Shown: positions 24,987 to 35,320 of the stretch, piece after piece
Layout of the letters: each line of letters opens with the position of its first letter
Position numbering within the stretch: the first letter of the stretch is position 1
From: Streptomyces diastatochromogenes
GTDB lineage: Bacteria > Actinomycetota > Actinomycetes > Streptomycetales > Streptomycetaceae
Length of the DNA stretch: 64,000 nt
Direction: 5' to 3'
NCBI RefSeq assembly: GCF_002242805.1
Contig: NZ_MCGQ01000016.1
Location: 124,481 to 188,480, forward strand
Made by a program: the position numbers and the translations under genes
Notes under the pieces: model-generated
What the model was told of the DNA's origin: nothing
Seen by the model: the letters and a program-made list of their open reading frames with translations, nothing else
The model's database searches: none

Positions 24987-26708
24987 TCAACCGGCCTGTC
25001 CCATCCCCGCCGCGTTCGGCCAGCTCTGTGCGTTGGGCCAGCCGGTCGCCGGGGCCGGGGTCAGACCGGCGGCCGGCATGCCCGGGGCCGTCATGCCGCG
25101 TACCTGGGCCGCCGTGAGGCCCCCACGGGCCGGGACGCCCGGCGGGGTGGGGCCGAGCGCGGCGGCCGGGGCCGGGGCGGGGGCGGGGGCCATGGGGGCA
25201 GGTGCGGGTGCGGGTACAGGTACCGGTGGCGGGAAGGGGGCCGGTGCCGGAGCAGGTACCGGAGTCGGGACAGGGACCGGTGCCGGTGCAGGCGCCACCG
25301 GCTGCTGTACCGGCACCGCGGCCACCGGCTGGGGCATCGCCGCCACCGGCTGCTGTACCGGCATCGGCATCGCCTGAGCTGCCGCCGGCATCGGCATCCC
25401 GCCGCCGGTCGGCGCTGCGGCGGCGGGGAGCGGCATGCCGGTGCCGGCGGCCGGTGCGACGCCGGCGCCGACGGCTTGCGCGGCAAGCCCCAGCATTCCG
25501 GCGCCGTTGGTCTCGCTCACCAGCCGGTCCACGGCCGCCGTACCCGAGCTGTAGCTGGTCCCAGTGCCCAGCTCGGGTACGGCGGCTCCCCTCCTGGTCC
25601 CGTAGAGCACCTGCTCCAGGCCGGACACCAGGCGACGCACGTCGACCTGGGGGCGCACCACGAGTCTCAGGAAGCGGCTGGAGGAGCCGATCTTGTTGCC
25701 GCACTCGCGGACCAGAATCCGGTGCTCGGTGAGCATCCGGTCCCGGACCACCGTGCCCTCGGCTCCCACGGGGAGGCGCACGAACAGAAAGTTGCCCTGG
25801 GAGGGGTAGACCGTGAGGCCGGGCAGGGCCGCGAGGTGGTTGGTCATGTCCAGGCGGTCACGGCGTACCTGCATCAGGCTCTGCGCGTACTCCATGCCGT
25901 GCTCCTTCAGCATGAACACCACGTGTTCGGCGAAGGAGTTGAGGTTCCACTTCGGCAGCATCGAGCGGACCTTGCCCGCCAGTGCCGGGTTCGCGACCAG
26001 GTAGCCGAAGCGTATGCCGTGCAGGCCGAAGTTCTTGCCGAGGCTGCGCAGCACGACCACGTTGGGGCGGAGCATCGCCTCCTGGACGACGCTCGGGTCG
26101 GCCTCCGCGTCGGCGAACTCCAGGAACGACTCGTCCACCACCACCAGGTCCAGGTCCGCCATCGCGTCCATGAACTGCACGACGGACTGCTTGCGCAGAT
26201 AGCCGCCGTCGGGGTTGTTCGGGTTGCAGATGACCGCCACGCGGGTGCCTCGGGCGCGGATGAACTCCGCGTACTGGGCCAGGTCCAGCGCGAAGCCGTT
26301 CGCCTCCTGGAGCGGGAACATGTCGACCCGCTTGCCGGTCTCCATCGGCTGGTCGGTCCAGCGGCCGAAGGTGGGGACGGGGATGGCCAGGGACTCGCGG
26401 ACCAGGAGATGGTCGATCCAGGTGATCAGTTCCGTCGAGCCGTTGCCCATCGCCACGCACTGCGGCGGCAGCTGGAGCAGGCTGCACAGCTCGGCCGTGA
26501 TGGTGTCGGCGCTGCTCGGGTAGTACGTGATGATCTCGCGCAGCCGGACCGCCATCTCCTCGAACATGGCGGGAGTGGGGAAGTACGGGTTGCACGGGAT
26601 ACAGAAGTCCACCGGGCCCGACCCGTCGCCACCCTCGCGCGTCAGCGCCGCCATCGAGGGGCTGTGCGCGGCGGTACCGCGGAACAACGAGGTGACGTTG
26701 TCGGGCAA
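24987..26708 (-). CDS. PLP-dependent class I/II aminotransferase with long Pro/Ala tail
   Basis: About 573 residues. The first ~390 form a fold-type I aminotransferase related to histidinol-phosphate aminotransferase: VAMGNGSTELI, CNPNNPDGGY, VVVDESFLEFAD, the PLP lysine in RSLGKNFGLHGIRFGYL and the closing SRFLRLVVR. The last ~165 residues are low-complexity, built of Pro, Ala, Val, Met and Gln in PAP/PVP/MPMP strings, ending in a more varied GGLTAAQVRGMTAPGMPAAG segment. I prefer the TTG at 26708, which has GGAGG five bases upstream; the longer ORF from GTG 26747 starts inside a hairpin. The amino donor and acceptor are unknown. Confidence 0.82.
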   Translation of the reverse strand: MPDNVTSLFRGTAAHSPSMAALTREGGDGSGPVDFCIPCNPYFPTPAMFEEMAVRLREIITYYPSSADTITAELCSLLQLPPQCVAMGNGSTELITWIDHLLVRESLAIPVPTFGRWTDQPMETGKRVDMFPLQEANGFALDLAQYAEFIRARGTRVAVICNPNNPDGGYLRKQSVVQFMDAMADLDLVVVDESFLEFADAEADPSVVQEAMLRPNVVVLRSLGKNFGLHGIRFGYLVANPALAGKVRSMLPKWNLNSFAEHVVFMLKEHGMEYAQSLMQVRRDRLDMTNHLAALPGLTVYPSQGNFLFVRLPVGAEGTVVRDRMLTEHRILVRECGNKIGSSSRFLRLVVRPQVDVRRLVSGLEQVLYGTRRGAAVPELGTGTSYSSGTAAVDRLVSETNGAGMLGLAAQAVGAGVAPAAGTGMPLPAAAAPTGGGMPMPAAAQAMPMPVQQPVAAMPQPVAAVPVQQPVAPAPAPVPVPTPVPAPAPAPFPPPVPVPAPAPAPMAPAPAPAPAAALGPTPPGVPARGGLTAAQVRGMTAPGMPAAGLTPAPATGWPNAQSWPNAAGMGQAG

Positions 26709-26722
26709 GGGAACCTCCGTCG

Positions 26723-26758
26723 AAGGGTGGCCCGTGCGGGGGAGCACGGGCCACCCTT
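26723..26758. terminator. Terminator between aldose epimerase and aminotransferase
   Basis: A 14-bp perfect stem: AAGGGTGGCCCGTG at 26723-26736 pairs with CACGGGCCACCCTT at 26745-26758. An outer pair, CCTCCGT (26714-26720) with ACGGAGG (26763-26769), can extend it. On the minus strand the outer arm contains the aminotransferase ribosome site, so the full fold would hide it. Confidence 0.7.
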
Positions 26759-26840
26759 GGATACGGAGGGGACGGCAGTGGCGTTCAACTCACCCGCTGT
26801 GTGAGCCGCTTCACGCCAGGGACGTCCAGGCCGGGAACGT

Positions 26841-28004
26841 TCAGGCCGAGAACGTGTGGATCGTCGTCGTCCGGTACGTCTGGCCGGGCCGCAGCACGGT
26901 CGACGGGAAGTCGGCGTGGTTCGGCGAGTCCGGGAAGTGCTGGGTCTCCAGGCACAACGCGTCACCCTGGCGGTAGGTGCGGCCGCCGGTGCCGGTCAGG
27001 GTGCCGTCGAGGAAGTTGCCGGAGTAGAACTGCAGGCCCGGCTGGTCGGTGGCGATCTTCAGGGTGCGGCCGGAGCGCGGGTCGCGGAGGGTGGCGACGT
27101 GCTCGGGCTTGGCGGTGATGCCCTTGTCCAGCGCCCAGTTGTGGTCGTAGCCCTTGGCCTGCACCTGCTGCTCATGGCCGGCGCGGATGTCGCGGCCGAT
27201 CGGCTTGGCGTGCCGGAAGTCGAAGGGGGTGCCGCCGACCTTGGCCAGTTCGCCGGTGGGGATCAGGCCCGAGTCGGTGGGGGTGTAGCGGGCGGCGGCG
27301 ATGCGGAGTTCGTGGTCCTCGATCGTGCCGCTGCCCTCGCCGGCCAGGTTCCAGTAGACGTGGCTGGTGAGGTTGACGACGGTCGCCTTGTCGGTGGTGG
27401 CCTCGTAGTCGATGCGCCAGTCACCGTGCTTGGTGAGGGTGTACGTCACCTTCGCCTTGAGCGTGCCCGGGTAGCCCATCTCGCCGTCGACGCTGGTGTA
27501 GTGCAGGTGCAGGCCGACGTCGGAGCCCTTGGTGAACGGCTCCACGTCCCACACGTGCTTGTCGAAGCCCTGCTTGCCGCCGTGCAGGCTGTTCACACCG
27601 TCGTTGACGGAGAGCTGGTAGCTCTTGCCGTCGAGGGTGAACTGGCCCTTGGCGATGCGGTTGCCGTAGCGGCCGATCAGGGCGCCGAAGTACGGCGTCT
27701 TCGCCACGTAGTCGTCGATGTTGTCGAAGCCCAGCGAGACGTTGGCGTAGTGGCCGTGCCGGTCGGGGAGCTCCAGGCTCTGGACGACACCGCCCCAGTT
27801 GAGGACCTTCAGCCGGGTGCCGCCGTTCTCCAGCGACCAGCGGTAGATCTTCGTGCCGTCGGCGAGCTTGCCGAAGGGTTCCTTCACCGGCTTCCTTCCC
27901 GAGGCCGAACCGGTAGCGGCCTGGGCGTTGCCCGTGCCGAGGGTGGTGGCGGCGAGGCCCGCGGCCGCCGCGCCTGCTATGACCGTACGTCTGTTCAGTT
28001 CCAT
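26841..28004 (-). CDS. Exported aldose 1-epimerase (mutarotase)
   Basis: A 387-residue protein with a twin-arginine signal (MELNRRTVIAGAAAAGLAATTLG). It has the mutarotase residues: His in SLHGGKQGFDK, His in SHVYWNLAG and the catalytic Glu in CLETQHFPDSPNH. It interconverts alpha and beta anomers of aldoses such as galactose or glucose, here outside the cell. The ATG at 28004 follows CAGGAG. It follows the sugar importer genes on the same strand but is cut off from them by a strong hairpin. A leaderless cytosolic paralogue is at 45962-46933. Confidence 0.92.
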   Translation of the reverse strand: MELNRRTVIAGAAAAGLAATTLGTGNAQAATGSASGRKPVKEPFGKLADGTKIYRWSLENGGTRLKVLNWGGVVQSLELPDRHGHYANVSLGFDNIDDYVAKTPYFGALIGRYGNRIAKGQFTLDGKSYQLSVNDGVNSLHGGKQGFDKHVWDVEPFTKGSDVGLHLHYTSVDGEMGYPGTLKAKVTYTLTKHGDWRIDYEATTDKATVVNLTSHVYWNLAGEGSGTIEDHELRIAAARYTPTDSGLIPTGELAKVGGTPFDFRHAKPIGRDIRAGHEQQVQAKGYDHNWALDKGITAKPEHVATLRDPRSGRTLKIATDQPGLQFYSGNFLDGTLTGTGGRTYRQGDALCLETQHFPDSPNHADFPSTVLRPGQTYRTTTIHTFSA

Positions 28005-28026
28005 GTGCGGCTCCTGCACAAAGGAG

Positions 28027-28054
28027 GGGCCCCACCGGCTTTCCGGTGGGGCCC
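28027..28054. terminator. Terminator of the CUT2 sugar transporter operon
   Basis: A perfect 12-bp stem, GGGCCCCACCGG at 28027-28038 with CCGGTGGGGCCC at 28043-28054, and a CTTT loop. It lies 8 bases beyond the permease stop and before the epimerase start, so the epimerase probably depends on read-through or its own promoter. Confidence 0.88.
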
Positions 28055-28062
28055 GATCTGAC

Positions 28063-29303
28063 TTACGAACCGGACTTGCGCTTGTTCCACACGTCGAATC
28101 CGACCGCCACCAGCAGGGCGAGGCCCTTGATGACCTGCTGCCAGTCGGTGCCGACGCTGAGGAGGTTCATGCCGTTGTTCAGCACGCCGAGGACGAGACC
28201 GCCGATGATGGCGCCGAGGACGGTGCCGACACCGCCGCTCATGGACGCGCCACCGATGAACGACGAGGCGATCGCCTCGAGTTCGAAGTTGACGCCCGCC
28301 TTCGGAGAGGCCGCGTTCAGACGGGCGGCGACCACCAGACCCGCCAGGGCCGCGAGCACGCCCATGTTCAGGAAGACGTAGAAGGTGACCTTCTTGTCCT
28401 TGACGCCGGACAGCTTGGCCGCCGGCAGGTTGCCGCCGATCGCGTAGATGTGGCGGCCGAACACCGCGTTGCGCATGACGTAGCCGTAGCCGACGACCAG
28501 CGCGCCGAGGATGATCAGCACGATCGGGGCGCCCTTGTAGCTGGCGAGCAGCATCGTGAGGCTGAGGATCGCGGCGACCAGGGCGACCAGCTTCAGCAGG
28601 AAGAGCCGGGTGGGCAGCACCTCCAGCGCGAACTCCTGCTGGCGGCTGCGGTCGCGGACCTCCTGCCAGACCACGGCCACGATCAGGGCGAGCCCGAGCA
28701 GCAGGGTCAGGTTGTGGTAGTTGGTGTTCGGGCCGACCTCGGGGAGGAAGCCGTTGCCCATCTTCTGCAGACCGTCCGGGAACGGGCCGAGGGTCTGCCC
28801 CTTGAGCAGGATCTCCGTCAGGCCGCGGAAGAGCAGCATGCCGGCCAGGGTGACGATGAACGACGGTATGCCGAGATAGGCGATCAGGAAGCCCTGGACG
28901 GAGCCCGCGGCCGCGCCGATCAGCAGGCACAGCACCAGCGCGATCGGCCAGGACACCCCGTGCTGCACGGTCAGTACGGCCGCGAAGGCGCCGACGAACG
29001 CCGTCAGCGAGCCGACCGACAGGTCGATGTGGCCCGCGATGATGACCAGCATCATGCCGATCGCGAGGATCAGGATGTAGCTGTTCTGCAGCACCAGGTT
29101 GGAGACGTTGCGCGGCAGCAGCAGGTCCCCGTTGGTCCAGACGGTGAAGAGGACGACGATCAGACCGAGCGCGATCAGCATGCCGTACTGGCGCATGTTG
29201 CGGCGCAGACCGTCCAGCATCAGCTGGAGCAGGCCGGCGCCGGAGGCCGATCCGCTCTTGCCCGGCGGCGCCGAGGCCGGGATCTTGTCGGTGACATCGG
29301 TGC

Positions 29304-29307
<4 letters not shown>
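28063..29307 (-). CDS. mmsB: Multiple-sugar ABC transporter permease (CUT2)
   Basis: A 414-residue membrane protein of the MmsB/GguB/XylH type, with about ten hydrophobic segments, the motif ILILAIGMMLVIIAGHIDLSVGS, and the C-terminal FIGGASMSGGVGTVLGAIIGG typical of ribose/xylose-class permeases. A long cytosolic N-arm (~35 residues) precedes the first span. Its start overlaps the ATPase stop (ATGA). It is the channel subunit for a monosaccharide importer with the two genes before it. Confidence 0.92.
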
Positions 29308-30854
<1,547 letters not shown>

Positions 30855-30898
30855 GGTCGTGCCTTCCAATCAGTGTTGTTCGGCCGGGTTCGTCTGGA

Positions 30899-32008
30899 TT
30901 ACTTGAGTTCGGCGTCCGTGTAGTAGCCGCCCTTGACCAGCACGTCCTCGTAGTTGGACTTGTCGACGCTCACCGGCTGGAGCAGGTAGGCCGGGACGAC
31001 CTTGGTGCCGTTGTTGTACGTCTTGGTGTCGTTGACCTGCGGCTTCTTGCCCTTGAGCGCGTCGTCGACCATGGTCGCGGCGACCTTGGCGAGCTGGCGG
31101 GTGTCCTTGTAGACGGTCTGCGTCTGCTCACCGGCGATGATCGACTTCACCGAGGCCAGCTCGGCGTCCTGGCCGGTGATGACGGGCAGCGGCTGGCTCT
31201 TGGAGCCGTAGCCGTCCGACTTCAGCGCAGCGAGGATGCCGATCGAGATGCCGTCGTACGGCGAGAGCACCGCGTCGACCTTGCCGCTCTTGTAGGAGGA
31301 GGTGAGGATGTCCTCCATGCGCTTCTGCGCGGTCGCGCCGTCCCAGCGCAGGGTGGTGACCTTGTTCAGCGCGGTCTGGCCGGACTTGACCACCAGCTGC
31401 TTCTTGTCGATGTACGGCTGGAGCACGCTCATCGCGCCACCGAAGAAGTACTTGGTGTTGTTGTCGTCGTTCGAGCCGGCGAACAGCTCGATGTTGAACG
31501 GGCCCTTCTTGCCGCTGTCCAGGCCGAGCTTGTGCACGATGTACGTGCCCTGCAGCACGCCGACCTTGGTGTTGTCGAACGAGGCGTAGTAGTCGACGTT
31601 CTTGGTGCCGAGGATCAGGCGGTCGTAGGCGATGACCGGGATGTTGGCGTCCGCGGCCTCCTGGAGCACGTTGTTCAGGGACTTGTTGTCGATGGCCGCG
31701 ACGATCAGGCCCTTGACGCCCTGCGTGATCAGGTTCTCGATCTGGGAGACCTGGGTGTCCGGGTCGTCCTCGCCGTAGACCAGCTTGGTCTTGTAGCCGG
31801 CCGCCTGGAGGTTCTTGACGACGTTGTTGCCGTCGTTGATCCAGCGCTCGGAGGACTTGGTCGGCATCGCGATGCCGATGGTGCCGCCCTTGGCGCTGCC
31901 CTTCTCCTCCTTGCTGCCGCCGTCACTGTTCTGGCCGCAGGCGGACAGGGTGAGGGCGAGGGAGGCGGCTCCGGCTATCGCGGCGAGGGCGGCTCTGCGG
32001 TTGCGCAT
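30899..32008 (-). CDS. chvE: Multiple-monosaccharide substrate-binding lipoprotein
   Basis: A 369-residue periplasmic-type binding protein anchored as a lipoprotein: signal peptide with lipobox LSAC (Cys24) and a Gly/Lys/Ser linker. The mature part begins TIGIAMPTKSSERWINDGNN and has LAAIDNKSLNNVLQEAADANIPVIAYDRLI, as in ChvE/XylF, which bind arabinose, xylose, galactose and glucose. The 3' end is 44 bases from the ATPase start. In Agrobacterium ChvE also signals to a sensor, but no such sensor is nearby. Confidence 0.92.
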   Translation of the reverse strand: MRNRRAALAAIAGAASLALTLSACGQNSDGGSKEEKGSAKGGTIGIAMPTKSSERWINDGNNVVKNLQAAGYKTKLVYGEDDPDTQVSQIENLITQGVKGLIVAAIDNKSLNNVLQEAADANIPVIAYDRLILGTKNVDYYASFDNTKVGVLQGTYIVHKLGLDSGKKGPFNIELFAGSNDDNNTKYFFGGAMSVLQPYIDKKQLVVKSGQTALNKVTTLRWDGATAQKRMEDILTSSYKSGKVDAVLSPYDGISIGILAALKSDGYGSKSQPLPVITGQDAELASVKSIIAGEQTQTVYKDTRQLAKVAATMVDDALKGKKPQVNDTKTYNNGTKVVPAYLLQPVSVDKSNYEDVLVKGGYYTDAELK

Positions 32009-32044
32009 GTGATCAGTCCTTGTTCGTCTCGTCGTTGAGAGGGG

Positions 32045-33013
32045 TCACGCGTTGATGGGGAAGCGGTTGAGCGACCCCGGCAGCCGGGAGCCGAGCGGCG
32101 CCATGTCGCCGTCCGCGCCGTGCCGGGCGAGCAGGTCCAGGGCGAGCCGGCCGCGCCGCACCCGCTCCCGGGCGGTGTCCAGGGTCACGTCCCGCAGATG
32201 GGTGCCCCACGGGTAGATGCCGGGAGCCTTGGACAGGCCGAACTTCAGGTAGAGCGGTGCGCCGCGCCGGATCAGCTCGGCGACCTCGTACATCCGCACA
32301 TAGCCGCCGAGGTCGTCGGGAGCTTCGATGTACATGTCCATGGGGGCGCCGGACACCCGGCGGATCTCGGTGAGGTGATCCAGCGTCAGATCGCTGGGCA
32401 CGTTGACGGAGTCGGCCCCCAGCCCCTCGTACACCGCATACGAGGCGGGGTTGACCGGCCCGATCAGCGCCGAGACCTTCAGGGTGGTGTCGGCCGGGAT
32501 GATCCCCGCCTCGCGGGCCCGGTGCAGGGTCCACAGCACGCCCTCGTCCGCGACGAGGAGGCACTTGACGCCCAGCTCGGTGGCGCGGACGGCGTCCTCG
32601 ACACAGCCGGCGACGGCGTCGTGGCCGCGGGCGCGCAGTCCGGCCCCCCGCGAGTCGGAGCGCACCGAGCCACCGATGTCCCAGGTGCCGCGCGGGCCGG
32701 TGAACAGGCAGAGTTCGATGTCACGTTCGTCGGTCGCGTCGACCATCTCGGTGATCTCGGCGTCGGTCAGCATCCACACGCCGCTGCCCTGGCTGATCCG
32801 GTGGATCGGCACGTCGAGGCGGGAGGCCTCCTTCAGTACGACCGCCAGCGCCTCGGGACCCTCGCACGAGGGGATCTCGGTGCGCCAGCGGCCGCCTCCC
32901 GGGAAGCTGTGGGCGGAGGTGTCGGCGGGGTCGAGCGCGGGCGCGCCCAGGCCGAGTGCGGCGAGCACCTGCTCGCCGGGCCTGCGGGCTGCCGGGGCGG
33001 AAGCGTCGGTCAC
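32045..33013 (-). CDS. U32-peptidase-like TIM-barrel protein
   Basis: A 322-residue protein of unclear function. The second half resembles peptidase U32 and related TIM barrels: GLGADSVNVPSDLTLDHLTEIRRVSGAPMDMYIEAPDDLGGYVRMYEV, and YLKFGLSKAPGIYPW. Several U32 relatives are not proteases but act on RNA modification or ring hydroxylation. It is 36 bases upstream of the binding protein gene, on the same strand and after a terminator, so it is probably the first gene of the importer operon and could act on the imported sugar. The start is a GTG at 33013. Confidence 0.65.
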   Translation of the reverse strand: MTDASAPAARRPGEQVLAALGLGAPALDPADTSAHSFPGGGRWRTEIPSCEGPEALAVVLKEASRLDVPIHRISQGSGVWMLTDAEITEMVDATDERDIELCLFTGPRGTWDIGGSVRSDSRGAGLRARGHDAVAGCVEDAVRATELGVKCLLVADEGVLWTLHRAREAGIIPADTTLKVSALIGPVNPASYAVYEGLGADSVNVPSDLTLDHLTEIRRVSGAPMDMYIEAPDDLGGYVRMYEVAELIRRGAPLYLKFGLSKAPGIYPWGTHLRDVTLDTARERVRRGRLALDLLARHGADGDMAPLGSRLPGSLNRFPINA

Positions 33014-33028
33014 AAGCTGTCCTTCGTG

Positions 33029-33042
33029 TTCGATATTTCGGA
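33029..33042. promoter_or_regulatory. Operator-like site upstream of the U32/importer operon
   Basis: TTCGATATTTCGGA differs from the arabinan operator TTCGATATACCGAA at four of fourteen positions and keeps the TTCGATAT arm. It lies 15 bases before the U32-like start codon, a place suited to repression. Confidence 0.4.
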
Positions 33043-33080
33043 CAAGGTTCGCGGCTCGGGGTAGAAAAAAGACCTTGGTG

Positions 33081-33125
33081 GTACGCCGGTCAGGGCGCCG
33101 TCAGGTAACGCCCTGACCGGCGTAC
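33081..33125. terminator. Terminator of the dehydratase/dehydrogenase pair
   Basis: A 17-bp perfect stem: GTACGCCGGTCAGGGCG at 33081-33097 pairs with its complement at 33109-33125, with an 11-base loop. It begins two bases beyond the alcohol dehydrogenase stop and separates this pair from the U32/importer operon. Confidence 0.88.
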
Positions 33126-33127
33126 GG

Positions 33128-34132
33128 TCAGGGGCGGAGCAGCACCTTGCCCACCTTCGGATCGCCGGCTCCCACCAGCTCGATGGCCTGCGGGAACTCG
33201 GTCAGCGGCAGCTCGTGCGTGACCAGCGGCAGCGGGTCCAGCAGCCCGGCGCCGAACACCCGCACGGTGTGCGCCCAGGCGTCCGGCGGCGCCCCGAAGA
33301 CGGTGTGCACCTCCAGCTGCCGTACGACCAGATCGGTCGGGTCGAGCCCGTCGGCGCCCGCTGCCGGGATGCCCGTCAGGACCAGGCGTCCGCCGCGCCT
33401 GAGCAGGGAGGCGGCGGTGCGCGCGGCGGACGCGGACCCGGCGGTCTCGATCACTACGTCGAAGTCGTCCGGGAGGTCCTGGCCCTTGAGCCGGAAGTCG
33501 GTCGCCCCGAACTGCCGGGAGAGCGCCTCCCGGTCGTTCCGGGTGCCCACCACCAGCAGCTCCACCGGCGAGATCGCCTTCAGGAACTGCACGGCGAACA
33601 TCCCGAGCGTCCCGGTACCCACCACCGCGACCCGCTCGCCCGGCTGGGCCTTCGCCTTCAGCGCGGCGGCCGCGATGCACGCGGCCGGCTCCAGCAGGGC
33701 GGCGGCGGTGAGGTCGGCGTCGTCCGGCAGCGGGTGCAGCAGCCGGGCGGGCAGGGTGAGCGTGGTGGCCATGGCACCCGGCTGGGTGAACCCGGTCTCC
33801 TCGTACCCGGCCGTGCACAGCGTGGTCTCGCCCGCGTGGCAGCGGTCGCAGACCTGGCAGTTGCGGAAGCCCTCGCCGACGACCTTGCGGCCGACCAGCG
33901 TCGAAGGCACCCCGGCACCCACGGCCCGCACGGTCCCCGACCACTCGTGGCCGGGCGTGAGCGGGTAACGGACGTACCCCTCGGGCCGGTTGCCCTGGTA
34001 CACCTCGCGGTCGCTGCCGCAGATGCCCACCGCGTGCACGGCGACCAGCGCCTCGCCGGGACCGGGGTCCCGGGGCGTGTGCTCCTCGACCCGGTGGACG
34101 CCCGGCGCCTCGATCAGGACCTGGGAACTCAC
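33128..34132 (-). CDS. Zinc-dependent sugar/alcohol dehydrogenase (MDR family)
   Basis: A 334-residue medium-chain dehydrogenase. The catalytic zinc ligands fit Cys in GICGSDRE, His-Glu in TPGHEWSG, and the structural zinc cysteines are CQVCDRCHAGETTLC. The NAD-binding Rossmann motif is VVGTGTLGMF. It is likely to oxidise a sugar or polyol hydroxyl. The GTG start at 34132 overlaps the dehydratase stop (GTGA), so it follows on from that enzyme; the first 15 residues of the longer ORF would lie inside the dehydratase gene. Confidence 0.9.
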   Translation of the reverse strand: MSSQVLIEAPGVHRVEEHTPRDPGPGEALVAVHAVGICGSDREVYQGNRPEGYVRYPLTPGHEWSGTVRAVGAGVPSTLVGRKVVGEGFRNCQVCDRCHAGETTLCTAGYEETGFTQPGAMATTLTLPARLLHPLPDDADLTAAALLEPAACIAAAALKAKAQPGERVAVVGTGTLGMFAVQFLKAISPVELLVVGTRNDREALSRQFGATDFRLKGQDLPDDFDVVIETAGSASAARTAASLLRRGGRLVLTGIPAAGADGLDPTDLVVRQLEVHTVFGAPPDAWAHTVRVFGAGLLDPLPLVTHELPLTEFPQAIELVGAGDPKVGKVLLRP

Positions 34133-35289
34133 TTCGTGCTGCCCTTCGGCTTGCGCTGCTCCCAGCCCTCGGCCCACAGGTCGAACCGGGCCTGCTGCTG
34201 CGGGAACTCGGCGGCCGCGTCGGCGTCGAACTCGACGCCGAGACCAGGCGCGTCGGACAGGTGGAAGTACCCGTCTACGACCTGCGGCGCGCCCTTCACG
34301 ATCTTCTTGATCTCCGCGTCCGCGAAGTCGTTGAAGTGCTCAAGGATCTTGAAGTTCGGGGAGGTGAAGCCGACCTGGAGCGAGGCGGCGGTCAGCACGG
34401 ACCCGCCCACGTTGTGCGGGGCGACGAGCATGTAGTGGGTCTCGGCGGTGGCGGCCAGCTTCCGGGTCTCCCAGATGCCGCCGATGTGGCCGACGTCCGG
34501 CTGGATGATGTCGACGGCCTGGCTCTCGAACAGCTCGCGGAACTCGATCCGGTCGTGGATGCGCTCGCCGGTGGCGACCGGGATGTCCACCTTGGCGGCG
34601 ACTTTCTCCAGCGCCTTGAGGTTCTCCGGCGGCACCGGCTCCTCCAGCCAGGCCGGCTTGAAGGGGGCCAGCTCCTTCGCCAGCCGTACGGCGGTGGCGG
34701 GGGAGAAGCGGCCGTGCATCTCCAGCATCAGCTCGGCGTCCGGACCGATCGCGTCGCGCACGGCCTCGATGAGCGAGACGGCGTACAGGGTCTGGTCGTG
34801 GTCCAGCTCGAAGTGCCCGGTGCCGAACGGGTCGATCTTCAGCGCCTTGTACCGGCGCTCCATCACCCCCTGGGCGGCCTTGTGGTACGCCTCGGGCGTT
34901 CGCTCGGTCGTGTACCACCCGTTGGCGTACGCCTTGACCTTGTCGGTGACCTTGCCGCCCAGCAGCTGCCACACCGGTACGCCGAGGGCCTTGCCCTTGA
35001 TGTCCCAGCACGCCATTTCCACGACCGCGATGCCGGACATGACGATCTCGCCGGCCCGGCCGTAGTCGCCGTACTTCATACGGCGGACGAGGTCCTCGAC
35101 AGCGAACGGGTCCGATCCGAGAATGTGGTTGGCCTCGGCCTCCCGCAGGTAGCCGATCAGCGCGTCGGTGTGACCGAGCATCCGGGTCTCGCCGACTCCC
35201 GTGATGCCTTCGTCGGTGTGCACCTGGACGTAGGTCAGGTTGCGCCACGGCGTACCGACCACGTGCGTGCTGATTCCGGTGATGCGCAC
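34129..35289 (-). CDS. Enolase-superfamily sugar-acid dehydratase (mandelate racemase-like)
   Basis: A 386-residue enzyme of the mandelate racemase/muconate-lactonizing group. N-terminal cap: THVVGTPWRNLTYVQVHTDEGITGVGE. The barrel has the lysine strand RYKALKIDPFG, metal ligands in LMLEMHGRF, the Glu in WLEEPVPPEN and GERI, and the His-containing APHNVGG that acts as the acid in dehydratases such as galactonate dehydratase. It dehydrates an aldonic acid to a 2-keto-3-deoxy acid. Which sugar acid is not clear; the ADH partner and CUT2 importer suggest galactose or arabinose catabolism. It starts at a GTG. Confidence 0.88.
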   Translation of the reverse strand: MRITGISTHVVGTPWRNLTYVQVHTDEGITGVGETRMLGHTDALIGYLREAEANHILGSDPFAVEDLVRRMKYGDYGRAGEIVMSGIAVVEMACWDIKGKALGVPVWQLLGGKVTDKVKAYANGWYTTERTPEAYHKAAQGVMERRYKALKIDPFGTGHFELDHDQTLYAVSLIEAVRDAIGPDAELMLEMHGRFSPATAVRLAKELAPFKPAWLEEPVPPENLKALEKVAAKVDIPVATGERIHDRIEFRELFESQAVDIIQPDVGHIGGIWETRKLAATAETHYMLVAPHNVGGSVLTAASLQVGFTSPNFKILEHFNDFADAEIKKIVKGAPQVVDGYFHLSDAPGLGVEFDADAAAEFPQQQARFDLWAEGWEQRKPKGSTK

Positions 35290-35308
35290 GGCAGTTGCCC
35301 CTCAGCTG

Positions 35309-35320
35309 TTCGAGATTTCG
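35309..35320. promoter_or_regulatory. Operator-like site upstream of the dehydratase
   Basis: TTCGAGATTTCG is close to the arabinan operator arm TTCGATAT, 20 bases upstream of the dehydratase start, followed by TTCGAAAT at 35328-35335. The match is partial, so the support is weak. Confidence 0.3.

Noticed and set aside
25091..25486. ORFs in other frames of the aminotransferase tail
   Set aside because: They arise from the repetitive GC-rich DNA that codes for the Pro/Ala tail; no start signals or motifs.
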